Below the pieces are notes generated by a model that saw only the letters and a program-made list of their open reading frames with translations, was not told the origin of the DNA and made no database searches. From positions 1 to 64,000 of the forward strand of contig JBEKKS010000014.1 in NCBI GenBank assembly GCA_050010595.1: DNA of 64,000 bases, read 5' to 3'. Shown one piece after another: positions 9,878 to 18,296 of this stretch. Numbering within the stretch: position 1 is the first letter of the stretch; every line of letters starts with the position of its first letter. Origin of the DNA: Palsa-513 sp050010595 (GTDB lineage Bacteria; Actinomycetota; Thermoleophilia; Solirubrobacterales; Solirubrobacteraceae). The position numbers were made by a program, and so were the translations under genes.

Positions 9878-10453
9878 ATGCTCCGCTTCGAGCTCGCGGA
9901 GGATCGCTCGATGCGGCTCCTCGACTCGGCTGACGCCGAGGAGCTGTTCGCGCTGATCGATGCCAACCGCGCCCACCTCGCGCGCTGGATGCCCTTCGTC
10001 GGGCAGACGCGCAGCTCCGCTGACTCACTGGCCTTCATTCGCGCTGCGCGCCGACAGTACGACGAGAACCGTGGATTGCAGATGGCGATCCTGTCTGGTG
10101 AGCGGATCATCGGCGTAGCCGGTTTTCACAGGATCGACTGGGCGACCCGCTCGACCAGCATCGGCTACTGGCTCGCCGAGCCCTACCAGGGTGCGGGGAC
10201 GATGACGCTCGCGACGCGCGCGCTTCTCGAGTACGCGTTCAGCGTCTTGCGGCTGCGCCGGATCGAGATTCGTGCAGGCGTCGAGAATCACCGCAGCCGC
10301 GCGATCCCGGAGCGCCTCGGCTTTCGCGAGCAGGGCATCGTCCGCGCCGCCGAGCGGATCGGCTCGCGCGTGATCGATCACGCGGTCTACGCGATCAGCG
10401 ACAGGCAGTGGCAGCGGACCGAGCTGCCCTCGCGCGCCGGCGCGCGCGCCTGA
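9878..10453 (+). CDS. GNAT N-acetyltransferase, RimJ/RimL-like
   Basis: This 191-residue GNAT-fold acetyltransferase resembles those acting on ribosomal protein N-termini or amino sugars. The core shows IIGVAGFHRIDWATRSTSIG, then the acetyl-CoA segment YWLAEPYQGAGTMTLATRALL, in place of the usual Q/R-x2-G-x-G/A loop. RIEIRAGVENHRSRAIPERLGF and REQGIVR follow, as in RimL. Relatives acetylate the N-terminal Ser/Ala of ribosomal proteins, but in a glycan locus an amino-sugar substrate is also possible. CATACT lies six bases before the ATG, compatible with its own leaderless promoter. It faces the O-antigen-ligase-like gene convergently, with 74 bases between them. Confidence 0.8.
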   Translation: MLRFELAEDRSMRLLDSADAEELFALIDANRAHLARWMPFVGQTRSSADSLAFIRAARRQYDENRGLQMAILSGERIIGVAGFHRIDWATRSTSIGYWLAEPYQGAGTMTLATRALLEYAFSVLRLRRIEIRAGVENHRSRAIPERLGFREQGIVRAAERIGSRVIDHAVYAISDRQWQRTELPSRAGARA

Positions 10454-10527
10454 GCGCGGTTGCTCCCGCGGGCGACCTCAGCTCGGTCGGCTGCCCGAAT
10501 CGACGAGCACGCAGTCAATCGGATCCA

Positions 10528-12663
10528 TCACCGATGCCTTGAATGGTGTCTCGATGCCCGATGCTTCGTATGCCGCGGCGCAACCTGTGCTGGCAGCAAC
10601 TCGGTGTAGAGCTCGCCACCATCTTGCGTCTGCGTCGACTGCGGGTCGAGGAACAGCGCCGGCCGCAGCGCGGCGAGGGCAGCTATCGGGGCGTCGAGAT
10701 CCTCGTAGTCGAAGTTCGCGAGGTCGTACCAGGTGATCGGGTTCGACGGCTGTAGGCGAACCGCGCGGACCATCGTCGCGTAGGCGGCCCTCTCCCGGTG
10801 CATGTCGAACTCGACCTCGGCGAGCACGACGAGCGGCTGGTAGTCAAGCGGGTTTTCGTTCACCGCGGCCTCCGCCTCGGCGCGCGCGAGCCGGTATTGA
10901 TGGTTGCCAAGCGCGACCTCGGCGTTGCTGTAGGCGTCGTAGGAGCGCAGTGGCTGCCACTGCACCCAGGCCACCAGCAGCGTGAGCGCGACCGCCGCTG
11001 CAAGTGCGGATCCGCGCCACGGATCGCTGCGCAGCAGCCCGGGGCGCAGGCGGCCGGCGCCCGGTGCGCTGGTTAGCGGACCGCGACCGGCGAGCCACCC
11101 CCCGCACAGCAGCGGGATCATCATCGCCCCCGGAACGAACCAGTCGAAGTCGAACAGCGAGTGGACGGCGAAGACGATGACGGTCGTCGTGAGCGTGAGC
11201 AGCCCGATCCGCTCGGCCGATTCGAGCGGACCTGACTCTGATCTCACGCGCAGCGGACCGACAGCTCGCAGCGCGGCGACTACCCACGCGCCGGCCAGCA
11301 GCAGGCTGAGCAGCAGGCCTGCGAGCCCGAGATCGGCGAGCGTCTGGAAGATGTAGCCGTGCGCCTGGGTGACGTCGATCGGCGCCGTGTCGTAGCGCGC
11401 GTGCGTGATCTGGTAGCTGCCGGCGCCGAGCCCGAAGAGCGGATTGGCGTCGAACGCGTCGATCGCATCACGCCAGTAGACCGCACGCTCGCTGCCGAGC
11501 GCCGTGAGACGACTCGCATCGTTCGGGACCGAGACGTTGGTGTTCGTGAGGGTGCTCACGCCATGTGAGATCGACCCGGTCAGACCGCGCGAGCTGGCTG
11601 CCAGCCCGATCACGACGACAACCGGCACGAGCGCGACGCAGACCACCGCTCCCTGGCCGAGGCGGCGGCGCAGGTGCGCAGATGGCGGGTTGCGCAGAGC
11701 TGCGAAACGCAGCAGCAAGCCCCCCGCGGCGCACGCAAGCAGGACGACGAGCAACAGCCAGCCGAGATCGTGGCCTTCGCTGACGTATTGCGACCACGGC
11801 AGGTTTCCAGCGCTGCCGGGGTCGTAGTCGGTTGTCAGCGCGGACTGCGAGAAGGTCCACGCCACGACGATCAAAGCGCCGGCCGCACCGATCAGCAGGA
11901 GCGCGGCCGAGCGCAGGCGGAGTGGCACGAAGACGAACCAGAAGACGAGGCCGACGATCGCCGCGAGCAGCGCCCCCCGTGAGTAGGAGAGCATGATCGT
12001 CACAAGCGACAGGCAGACCAGCGGCGGGGTGAGCGCAACAAGCAACCCATGGCCCTCCCGCCGAGCGCCGAGCCACAACGCTCCCGGCAGTCCGACTGCG
12101 GCGGTCAGCCCGACGAAGTTCCAGTAGCCGAACGGGGCGTTCAACCGCGCGTAGGTGATCCCAATGCCCGGCGCGCCCGGGAAGACCTTTGTGCCGAGCG
12201 CGTAGAGCGAGATGAAGGCTGTCGCGAGGACGACGCCGGCGAGCACGCTGCGCCAGCGCCCGCCGGCGAGCCGAACCAGCGCCACTGAACCCCCGAATGC
12301 TGCTGCGTAGGCGAACGTCCGCCCACCCTCGATCCAGGAGTACGAGGGCTCGGCCGACCAGCCGGTGCTCAGAGCGGAATACGCCGCGAGCGCAAGGAAG
12401 GCTGCTGCCGCGCCTGCGCCCCAGATCCGCATGCTGCGAGCGCGCTCCTGCAGAATCGCAGCGACGATCAGTGCTCCCGAGCCGATCGTGAGCACCATCT
12501 CCGTGGTCGTCGCACTGCTGATGAAAAGGCCGCCCGTGGCGTAGAAGCACGCGAGCACGATCGCGACGGCGATCGCGACGCTGAGCCCGCACCGCTCCGT
12601 GGCGTCGGCGACGAGCGCTCGCGCCCGGCCTGCCGCGCTAGCGGGTGCGGCGTGCGCGAACAA
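10528..12663 (-). CDS. O-antigen ligase/polymerase-like membrane protein with C-terminal TPR region
   Basis: This 711-residue polytopic protein has about a dozen hydrophobic segments in residues 25-560, followed by a soluble tail of about 130 residues. The central ligase-type loop is present: YSRGALLAAIVG, then an outer loop with ERAVYWRDAIDAFDANPLFG and GLGAGSYQITHARY, the landmark of the Wzy/WaaL family. The tail has helical TPR-like repeats (NHQYRLARAEAEAAVNENPL, then YQPLVVLAEVEFDMHRERAA). It polymerises or ligates lipid-linked glycans on the outer face of the membrane. It is the last gene of a minus-strand series that runs from 17002, and its start overlaps the small secreted-protein gene by 26 bases. 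Polymerase versus ligase cannot be decided. Confidence 0.85.
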   Translation of the reverse strand: MFAHAAPASAAGRARALVADATERCGLSVAIAVAIVLACFYATGGLFISSATTTEMVLTIGSGALIVAAILQERARSMRIWGAGAAAAFLALAAYSALSTGWSAEPSYSWIEGGRTFAYAAAFGGSVALVRLAGGRWRSVLAGVVLATAFISLYALGTKVFPGAPGIGITYARLNAPFGYWNFVGLTAAVGLPGALWLGARREGHGLLVALTPPLVCLSLVTIMLSYSRGALLAAIVGLVFWFVFVPLRLRSAALLLIGAAGALIVVAWTFSQSALTTDYDPGSAGNLPWSQYVSEGHDLGWLLLVVLLACAAGGLLLRFAALRNPPSAHLRRRLGQGAVVCVALVPVVVVIGLAASSRGLTGSISHGVSTLTNTNVSVPNDASRLTALGSERAVYWRDAIDAFDANPLFGLGAGSYQITHARYDTAPIDVTQAHGYIFQTLADLGLAGLLLSLLLAGAWVVAALRAVGPLRVRSESGPLESAERIGLLTLTTTVIVFAVHSLFDFDWFVPGAMMIPLLCGGWLAGRGPLTSAPGAGRLRPGLLRSDPWRGSALAAAVALTLLVAWVQWQPLRSYDAYSNAEVALGNHQYRLARAEAEAAVNENPLDYQPLVVLAEVEFDMHRERAAYATMVRAVRLQPSNPITWYDLANFDYEDLDAPIAALAALRPALFLDPQSTQTQDGGELYTELLPAQVAPRHTKHRASRHHSRHR

Positions 12664-13171
12664 TGCTGCTGAGCCGGAGGCCGAGCGGGACCGCGCCGAG
12701 GAGGATCAACGCGACGAGGACGATCAGGATCGGAGTCGGCAGGACGGAGAGCAACGAGCCGCCGTTCACCTGGACCGCTCCGGCTGCGATTCTGGCACCT
12801 CCGAGGTCCACCGGCTGGCTCCCGGCGGCCTGCGCCTGCTTGAGCTCCTTGCCTGCGTTCTCTGCGACCCGCTTGCGCACGGCGCTGCTTGCGTTGGGTG
12901 CCCCGCGAGAAGGCCCGAGCTCTGCGTTGATCGCGTTCTGGATCTCCTGCGCACAGACCGTGTACACCTTCGCGCTCGTAGTGAGGTCGGCAAGCGCCTG
13001 TCTCAGCACCGCAACCGGGTAGCCGCGGCCGAGGCTGTTGCTGTCGCCGCAGCGTTTGAGGATCTGTTGGACCTCGGGCGGCGGCTTGGTGTGGTGCTTG
13101 GCGAGTGCGCTCGCGGGTGTCAGCGCCAGCAGCAGCACACCCAGCGCGACCGGGGGACCAATCCGTCTCAC
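12638..13171 (-). CDS. Small exported membrane-anchored protein of unknown function
   Basis: This 177-residue protein has an N-terminal signal peptide (hydrophobic LGVLLLALTPASALA), a middle part of about 100 residues, and a C-terminal helix (LPTPILIVLVALILLGAVPL) with an Arg-rich cytoplasmic tail. It would thus be anchored with the middle part outside. The middle part carries the pattern RGYPVAVLRQALADL and a cysteine pair (RCG, VCAQE). I recall similar proteins from Thermoleophilia genomes, but I cannot name a family. The GTG start overlaps the GT4 stop by 4 bases and the gene overlaps the O-antigen-ligase-like gene by 26. Translational coupling suggests it works with the ligase. Confidence 0.7.
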   Translation of the reverse strand: MRRIGPPVALGVLLLALTPASALAKHHTKPPPEVQQILKRCGDSNSLGRGYPVAVLRQALADLTTSAKVYTVCAQEIQNAINAELGPSRGAPNASSAVRKRVAENAGKELKQAQAAGSQPVDLGGARIAAGAVQVNGGSLLSVLPTPILIVLVALILLGAVPLGLRLSSIVRARRTR

Positions 13172-14226
13172 AGGCGCACGCTACCAGGGTTCGGGCGAGC
13201 GGAAACGCCTGCAAGTGCAGCCACGAAGCCATCAGCCCACGCGTCGTAGGTGTAGGCCGCGACGTCGGCGCGCCCGGCGCGGCCGAGCTCGGCGCAGCGA
13301 GCACGATTGCCGGCCAGCTCGCGCAGCGCGTGCGCCAGCGCCGCGCTGTCGCCTGCCGGGACGATCAACCCGTTGCGCCCGTCCTGGACAAGGCCGCCGG
13401 CGGCGGCACCTACTGCGTCGCTTGCGATTATCGAGCACTCTTGGTTCATGGCTTCGTTGACGACGAGCCCCCACGGTTCGATGAAGCGCCGCGTCGGGAT
13501 CGACGGTATTACGAGAACCTGTGACGCGCCGTAGAAGTTGCGCAGATGCTCCGGATCCAGCTGGCCCGTGACGCTCACGCCAGGCACGCCCGGGGCGTGC
13601 GCGCCAACGAGCGTGAGGGCAGCCTCAGCGGAGCTGAACGCGGCCTGGTGCCATGCGTCCAGCAGGACGCGAAGGCCCTTCGCGCGCTCGTCGCGCCCGA
13701 CGAACAGCACGCAAAAGCGCTCGTCACCCTCGATCGTGAGCGGCGCGGACCAGAACGCGTTGTCGACCGCCTGTGGCGCGACGAAGATCCGTTGCGCGCC
13801 GTGGGCGGCGACGTAGGCACTGACGTGCGCGCCATAGGTCACGACCGCCGCCGACTCGCGGTAGATTCGGCGCATCAGCGGTATGGCGGCAAGATGAGCC
13901 GCGACCCGCGGCGTGCGCCAGAGCGCTGCCCAGAAGATGAAGGGGACGCCGTGGGCGCGTGCCGCGCGCCAGGCAAGCGGCAGTGCCACCCGCCCGCCGG
14001 TTCCGGCGATCACCGCGGCGTAATCGCCGCCGGCGACCAGTCGTCCGATCTCGCGCTGGCTGACCTTGTGGATGCCCACCCCATCCGGCGGCGGTCCGGG
14101 CGGTGCGCCGTGCTGGTGGGGACCGCCGTAGAGCGCGAGCTCGAGTGGCACGCGTGCACCGAGCGCCGCGAAGGCGCCGCGACGGCTCGCAGGCACGTGC
14201 CCCGTAATGAACAGCACCGGCTTCAT
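13168..14226 (-). CDS. Glycosyltransferase family 4
   Basis: This is a 352-residue GT-B glycosyltransferase. An upstream in-frame start at 14277 exists, but the ATG at 14226 gives the normal opening MKPVLFITGHVP and overlaps the previous stop as ATGA. The C domain carries FCVLFVGRDERAKGLRVLLDA and VSVTGQLDPEHLRNFYGASQ. The EPWGLVVNEAM acidic motif, which contacts the nucleotide-sugar, follows. The C-terminal helix is complete. The EPWGLVVNEAMNQ variant is close to enzymes of lipopolysaccharide or teichuronic-type glycan assembly. Donor and acceptor are unknown. It is the middle gene of a minus-strand run of coupled genes (17002 to 10528), so it probably adds one sugar to the same repeat unit. 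Confidence 0.85.
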   Translation of the reverse strand: MKPVLFITGHVPASRRGAFAALGARVPLELALYGGPHQHGAPPGPPPDGVGIHKVSQREIGRLVAGGDYAAVIAGTGGRVALPLAWRAARAHGVPFIFWAALWRTPRVAAHLAAIPLMRRIYRESAAVVTYGAHVSAYVAAHGAQRIFVAPQAVDNAFWSAPLTIEGDERFCVLFVGRDERAKGLRVLLDAWHQAAFSSAEAALTLVGAHAPGVPGVSVTGQLDPEHLRNFYGASQVLVIPSIPTRRFIEPWGLVVNEAMNQECSIIASDAVGAAAGGLVQDGRNGLIVPAGDSAALAHALRELAGNRARCAELGRAGRADVAAYTYDAWADGFVAALAGVSARPNPGSVRL

Positions 14227-15344
14227 GCGAGCGCCGCCTCGTAGGCCGCGAGCGTCTGGCGCCCGCATTCCTGCCACGAGAACGATCGCTCGACGGTCGA
14301 GCGGGCTGCGTGTCCGAGTGCTTCGCGGCGCGCGTGGTCGCCGAGCAGTTCAGCGATCGTCGCTGCGAGTGCGCGTGGGTCAGATGGCGGGACGAGAACG
14401 ATTCCGGCGCCGGCGCTCGCGATCTCCTGCGGTCCGGGCTCCCCGCAGCAGCCGATCGCGGGCACCCCGGCAGCCATCGCCTCGATGTAGGCGACGCCGA
14501 ACGCTTCGGCCGTCGATGGCAGTACGAACAGCCAGGCCTCGCGGGATCGCGACAGCGCGTCCGCATGGCCTAGCTGGCCGGCAAGTTCGATGCGCTCGCT
14601 GACGCCGAGCTCCGCGGCGAGCCGGGCGATGCGCGTGCGTTCCGGGCCGTCGCCGATCACCAGGTAGCGCACGCCCGGCAGCTCGACGAGCGCGCGCACG
14701 ACGTCAGCGTGGCGCTTGCGCGCGACGAGATGGGCGACGGTCGCGAGCAGCGGCACGGCAGCCCGCTGCGAGGGTGGCGGCAGGTCGGTGCCGAGGTGAA
14801 CGACGCGCGTTGCCGGCGCGCCGTGCTCACGCGCGAGTCGCTCGATCCCGGCGCTGTTTGCGAGCACGAGGCGTGCGGCACCGAGTGTGCGCCGCACGGT
14901 CTTTGCGCCGCGCGGCACGTGCGAGACGGTCCAGAGCACGTCACTGCCGTGGACCGAGACGACGAGCGGCAGGTCCGGGCGGGCGCGGCGGACGGCCTGG
15001 CCGGCCGGCACAGCGTTGTGGGCGTGGACGAGATCAAACGGACCGGCTTCGCCAATCGCCCGTCGCAGCTCGCGGGCTGCGAATGCTCCCCACTGGGCGT
15101 AGCTGATCGTCCGTGGCGGAGAGAGATAGCGGACATAGCGCACATCGAGGCCCTCCAGCTCGAGCGGAGGTCGTCGGGGTGCGAAGCGGAGCTTCGACCC
15201 TCGGCGGGCGACGATCCGCTCGAGGACGAAGACGACGATCTCAGCCCCTGCGTCTCGTGCGGCGAGCGCCTGCCGGTGCGCCCAGATTCCGAGCACCGGA
15301 TCGTCGCGGCGCGGGTAGTACTCGGCGACGACGGCTACGCGCAT
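14223..15344 (-). CDS. Glycosyltransferase family 4
   Basis: This 373-residue GT4 enzyme starts at the ATG at 15344 (MRVAVVAEYYPRRDDPVLG). An in-frame extension to 15509 has no glycosyltransferase-like sequence and overlaps the upstream gene, so it is rejected. The N domain has VHAHNAVPAGQAV and SVHGSDV; the C domain has VAHLVARKRHADVVRALVEL. These are followed by RIELAGQLGHADAL and PSTAEAFGVAYIEAMAAG, the E-x7-E-like donor motif. It is typical of retaining enzymes that use nucleotide-activated hexoses. It overlaps the tandem GT2 gene by 10 bases and the next GT4 by 4, so it is in the same transcript. The sugar is not predictable. Confidence 0.87.
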   Translation of the reverse strand: MRVAVVAEYYPRRDDPVLGIWAHRQALAARDAGAEIVVFVLERIVARRGSKLRFAPRRPPLELEGLDVRYVRYLSPPRTISYAQWGAFAARELRRAIGEAGPFDLVHAHNAVPAGQAVRRARPDLPLVVSVHGSDVLWTVSHVPRGAKTVRRTLGAARLVLANSAGIERLAREHGAPATRVVHLGTDLPPPSQRAAVPLLATVAHLVARKRHADVVRALVELPGVRYLVIGDGPERTRIARLAAELGVSERIELAGQLGHADALSRSREAWLFVLPSTAEAFGVAYIEAMAAGVPAIGCCGEPGPQEIASAGAGIVLVPPSDPRALAATIAELLGDHARREALGHAARSTVERSFSWQECGRQTLAAYEAALA

Positions 15345-17002
15345 CGGCGGTGGACAGCGAGCGTGCGTTGAAGCTCGGATGCCGGGAGGTACGGATGCTC
15401 GGCGAGGAAGCTGCGCGCCTCGGCGATCGCGTCCCCGCGCGAGTAGGCGGCTGCCGCCGGACCGGCTCGGTGCGCTATCGGCAGCACATCGACGATGCCG
15501 ATTCGCCATCCCTCGAGGCGGGCGAGCGCCGACCAGTGCGCATCGAGGCCCCAGCCCATTCGCAGCTGGGGAAATGGCAGCAGCTTCGTGAAGGTCTGGC
15601 GGTGGAGCGCGGTGACGGGTCCGATCTCGACGAATGCCGTCTCGCGCACGGCGCTCAGCGGGCGCCGGCGGGTGACCCGCCAGGCTGCGTGTGAACGCAG
15701 CCGGTGTGCGGGCGCCGCAAGCACGAGCTCGTTGCGCTCCGCTTGATGGATCAGCCCATCGAGGAAGCCCCGTGGCAGGACCACGTCGTCGTCGAGCAGC
15801 AGCAGCCAGTCGTAGCCCTCGATCCTGTGTTCTGCGAGCAGCCCGTTCAGGTTCGCGAAACGCCCGAGTACACCGGCGTCGCGCGCCGCGACAGTCAGCG
15901 TGTGGCGGGAGCGGCGGAGCTCGCTGACCGCTCGGTCATAGGTGGCGCCGTGCATCGGCCGCGTGGCCGTGATGACGAGGATCTTGCGGGTCGGCGGATC
16001 ATGCCGCGCGGCGCGGGTGAGCGCTATCCGGCACGGCAGTGCCAGTGCGTCGAATGTGCCGTCCCCGAGGGCGCGGAGGAGGTCGCGGCGCCCGCCAATC
16101 GTGCCGCTCTCACCCGAGAGGAAGTCGAGCTCGACATCCGTGGCGGGCGGCTTGCGCTGCGGTCCGAGTGCTGCGGCGATCCGCCCTGCGCTGTGGGCGG
16201 CCATCACCGGACCGTTCCAGCAGCGGCGGCGGATCGTATGCCAGAGGCATCCGGTGAAGCTGCGCAGCTCCGCGGGTAGGCTCGGCGCGACACCCCTGCG
16301 CGCGTCAAACCGGCGGGCTGTGAATCCGCGCCTGAATGCCGCGCGGGAGAGCGCTGGCAGCGACGCATCGCCCGCGGCTCGCCGGTGGGCCAACCCCGCG
16401 AGTCCGACGTAGCGAATCCGCCCCCCTCGAGCGCGGTAGCGCTCTTCCCACTCCTCCTCGTCGCCGGCACCCACGGGTGCTGCCTCGTCGAAGCGTCCGG
16501 CGAGAGCGAGCGCAGTGCGCCTGATCGCCAGATTTGCGCCCCAAGCTTGCATGACCTCGCGGTCAGCCGTCCCGAGGTCCATCTGCGTGATCGGCGGATC
16601 CTCCCGCCCGCAGGTTCGCCGCCGCGCTGCACGCCCTTCGAGGCGTGCACGGATCGGGCCGGTGAAGACGCCCACCTCGGGCGTGCTCGCCGCTGCGTCT
16701 AGGTAAGCGGCAAGCCAGCCCGGATCGACCTCGACATCGTCGTCGAGCAGGATCGTCAACTCCGCCCGCGCCGCTTCGAGACCCGCGTTGCGGGCTGCGT
16801 TCAGACCCCGCGGGGACCCGAGCGCGACGTAGCGCGCGCCGTTGGCCGTCGCGAGCGCCTCTGCACGCGCGTCGCGCCCGTCGTCGACGACGACCACCTC
16901 GGCACTCGCCGCGCGGGCCTGCGGCGCGACTGACGCTAGCGTCACGGCCAGGTAGTCGGGCCGGCCACGGGTCGGGATGATGATCGTCGCGGTTACGGCC
17001 AC
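15335..17002 (-). CDS. Glycosyltransferase with two family-2-type (GT-A) domains
   Basis: From the GTG at 17002 the protein has 555 residues; an in-frame ATG at 17098 only adds a proline- and arginine-rich leader. Domain 1 (about residues 1-270) has TIIIPTRGRPDYLAVTL, VVVVDDG, GLNAARNAGL and LLDDDVEV. GDEEEWEERYRARGG supplies the late acidic/W-containing motif. Domain 2 (about 340-550) begins KILVITATRP and has LLLLDDDVVLPRGFLDGL, then MGWGLDAHWS. Both keep a D-x-D type metal site, so both may be active and add two sugars in turn. It heads the minus-strand run ending in the O-antigen-ligase-like gene and is divergent from the GT4 gene at 17199. The start is uncertain. Confidence 0.8.
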   Translation of the reverse strand: MAVTATIIIPTRGRPDYLAVTLASVAPQARAASAEVVVVDDGRDARAEALATANGARYVALGSPRGLNAARNAGLEAARAELTILLDDDVEVDPGWLAAYLDAAASTPEVGVFTGPIRARLEGRAARRRTCGREDPPITQMDLGTADREVMQAWGANLAIRRTALALAGRFDEAAPVGAGDEEEWEERYRARGGRIRYVGLAGLAHRRAAGDASLPALSRAAFRRGFTARRFDARRGVAPSLPAELRSFTGCLWHTIRRRCWNGPVMAAHSAGRIAAALGPQRKPPATDVELDFLSGESGTIGGRRDLLRALGDGTFDALALPCRIALTRAARHDPPTRKILVITATRPMHGATYDRAVSELRRSRHTLTVAARDAGVLGRFANLNGLLAEHRIEGYDWLLLLDDDVVLPRGFLDGLIHQAERNELVLAAPAHRLRSHAAWRVTRRRPLSAVRETAFVEIGPVTALHRQTFTKLLPFPQLRMGWGLDAHWSALARLEGWRIGIVDVLPIAHRAGPAAAAYSRGDAIAEARSFLAEHPYLPASELQRTLAVHRRCA

Positions 17003-17198
17003 TAGATGATTGATTCCAAGTGAACGTGCCCGCGGGGACGCGTCCGGATCGAGTCGGGCGACGCACATGGGCGGAGCCCGTGCCGGCGGCACGGGCAAGT
17101 CCCGCGGGTGGCGATCCGGCGATGCGTCCGGCGCGTCAACCGCGGGTGCGCGAATTGGAATCAGTCATCTTGGCGCGAGAGTCTACGTTTGTATCTCT

Positions 17199-18284
17199 GT
17201 GATCCTCTTCCTTCACAACCGCTACCGCAACGCCGGCGGCGAGGAGCAGTCGCTCGAGAACCTCATCTGGCTCGTCCGCGAGCGCCTCGGCGAGGACGCG
17301 CAGCTCCTCGAACGCGACTCGGCTGACCTGTCCCGTGCGGCGGCTGCACGCAGCCTGCTGACTGGTGGCATCGATCCACAGGAGGTCTTTGACCAAGTGC
17401 GGCGCAGCGGTGCGCGCGTCCTGCACGCGCACAACATCCATCCGGCTTTCGGCTGGCGTGCGCTCGCCGCTGGGCGTGCCGCCGGCGCGCGCGTGATCCT
17501 TCACCTGCACCAGTACAGGCTCGTCTGCGCGGTCGGTGTCTGCTTCACAAACGGGGCGGAGTGCACACGCTGCCACGGCCGCAACACGACGCCGGGCGTC
17601 TTGCGCAACTGTCGCGGCGATCGTGCTGAGGCGCTCGTCTACGCGGCTTCGCTGGCCGGCTGGCAGCGGCGGATCGCGGCCAGCGTCGACGCGTTCGTCG
17701 TTCCGAGCGCGTTTGCTGCGACACGGCTGGGAGAGCTCGGCGCCCCGGTTTCGGGTCCACACGTCGTTCCGCACCCGCTGCGGGAGATCGCCGAGCGCGC
17801 CGCGCCGCGCCGCGAGGGCTACGCACTATTCGTCGGGCGGCTCGAGCCTGAGAAAGGTCTTGACGTCGCGATCGAGGCCTGCCGGCGCGAGGGGCTGCCG
17901 CTCGTCGTCGCGGGCGCCGGGTCCGAGCGCAGTCGTTTCGAGGGCACGCCGGGGATCAGCTTCGTTGGGGCGGTGGACCAGGCGGAGCTCGCGCGCCTGC
18001 GCGCCGGGGCCGGCGTGGCCGTCATGCCGTCGCTGTTCGCCGAGACCTTCGGGCTCGCGGCAGCCGAAGCTATGGCGGCGGGTCTGCCGGTCGTTGCCTC
18101 CCGAATCGGCGCACTGCCGGAAATCCTCCCGACAGGCTGGCTGGTGCCGCCCGGAGACGCGACCGCTCTGGCTGCTGCGCTGGCTCGCCTACGCGGGGAC
18201 CGCGAGGCCGGAGAGCTCGGCCTCGCACGTTCGCGCGAGATGCTCGCGACAGCTCAGAGCGCGCTCGCGGCGGTCTACTCGTAG
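17199..18284 (+). CDS. Glycosyltransferase family 4
   Basis: This GT4 enzyme has 361 residues from the GTG at 17199 (VILFLHNRYRNAGGEEQS). The frame is open back to 17010 but that extension looks non-coding. The opening HNRY-x2-GGEE is typical of a GT4 subgroup with a zinc-knuckle-like insertion. Here the insertion has CAVGVCFTNGAECTRCHGRN and a later Cys in LRNCRGD. The C domain has ALFVGRLEPEKGLDVAIEAC and MPSLFAETFGLAAAEAMAAG. The 196-base gap to the divergent tandem GT2 gene must contain both promoters, but I cannot place them. The gene is followed 12 bases later by an epimerase gene, so they probably share a message. Confidence 0.86.
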   Translation: MILFLHNRYRNAGGEEQSLENLIWLVRERLGEDAQLLERDSADLSRAAAARSLLTGGIDPQEVFDQVRRSGARVLHAHNIHPAFGWRALAAGRAAGARVILHLHQYRLVCAVGVCFTNGAECTRCHGRNTTPGVLRNCRGDRAEALVYAASLAGWQRRIAASVDAFVVPSAFAATRLGELGAPVSGPHVVPHPLREIAERAAPRREGYALFVGRLEPEKGLDVAIEACRREGLPLVVAGAGSERSRFEGTPGISFVGAVDQAELARLRAGAGVAVMPSLFAETFGLAAAEAMAAGLPVVASRIGALPEILPTGWLVPPGDATALAAALARLRGDREAGELGLARSREMLATAQSALAAVYS

Positions 18285-18296
18285 GATCCGCAGGGC

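Noticed and set aside
10432..10445. 14-bp palindrome GCGCGCCGGCGCGC at the end of the acetyltransferase gene
   Set aside because: Alternating GC runs of this kind are expected by chance in Arg/Ala-rich codons of a GC-rich genome.
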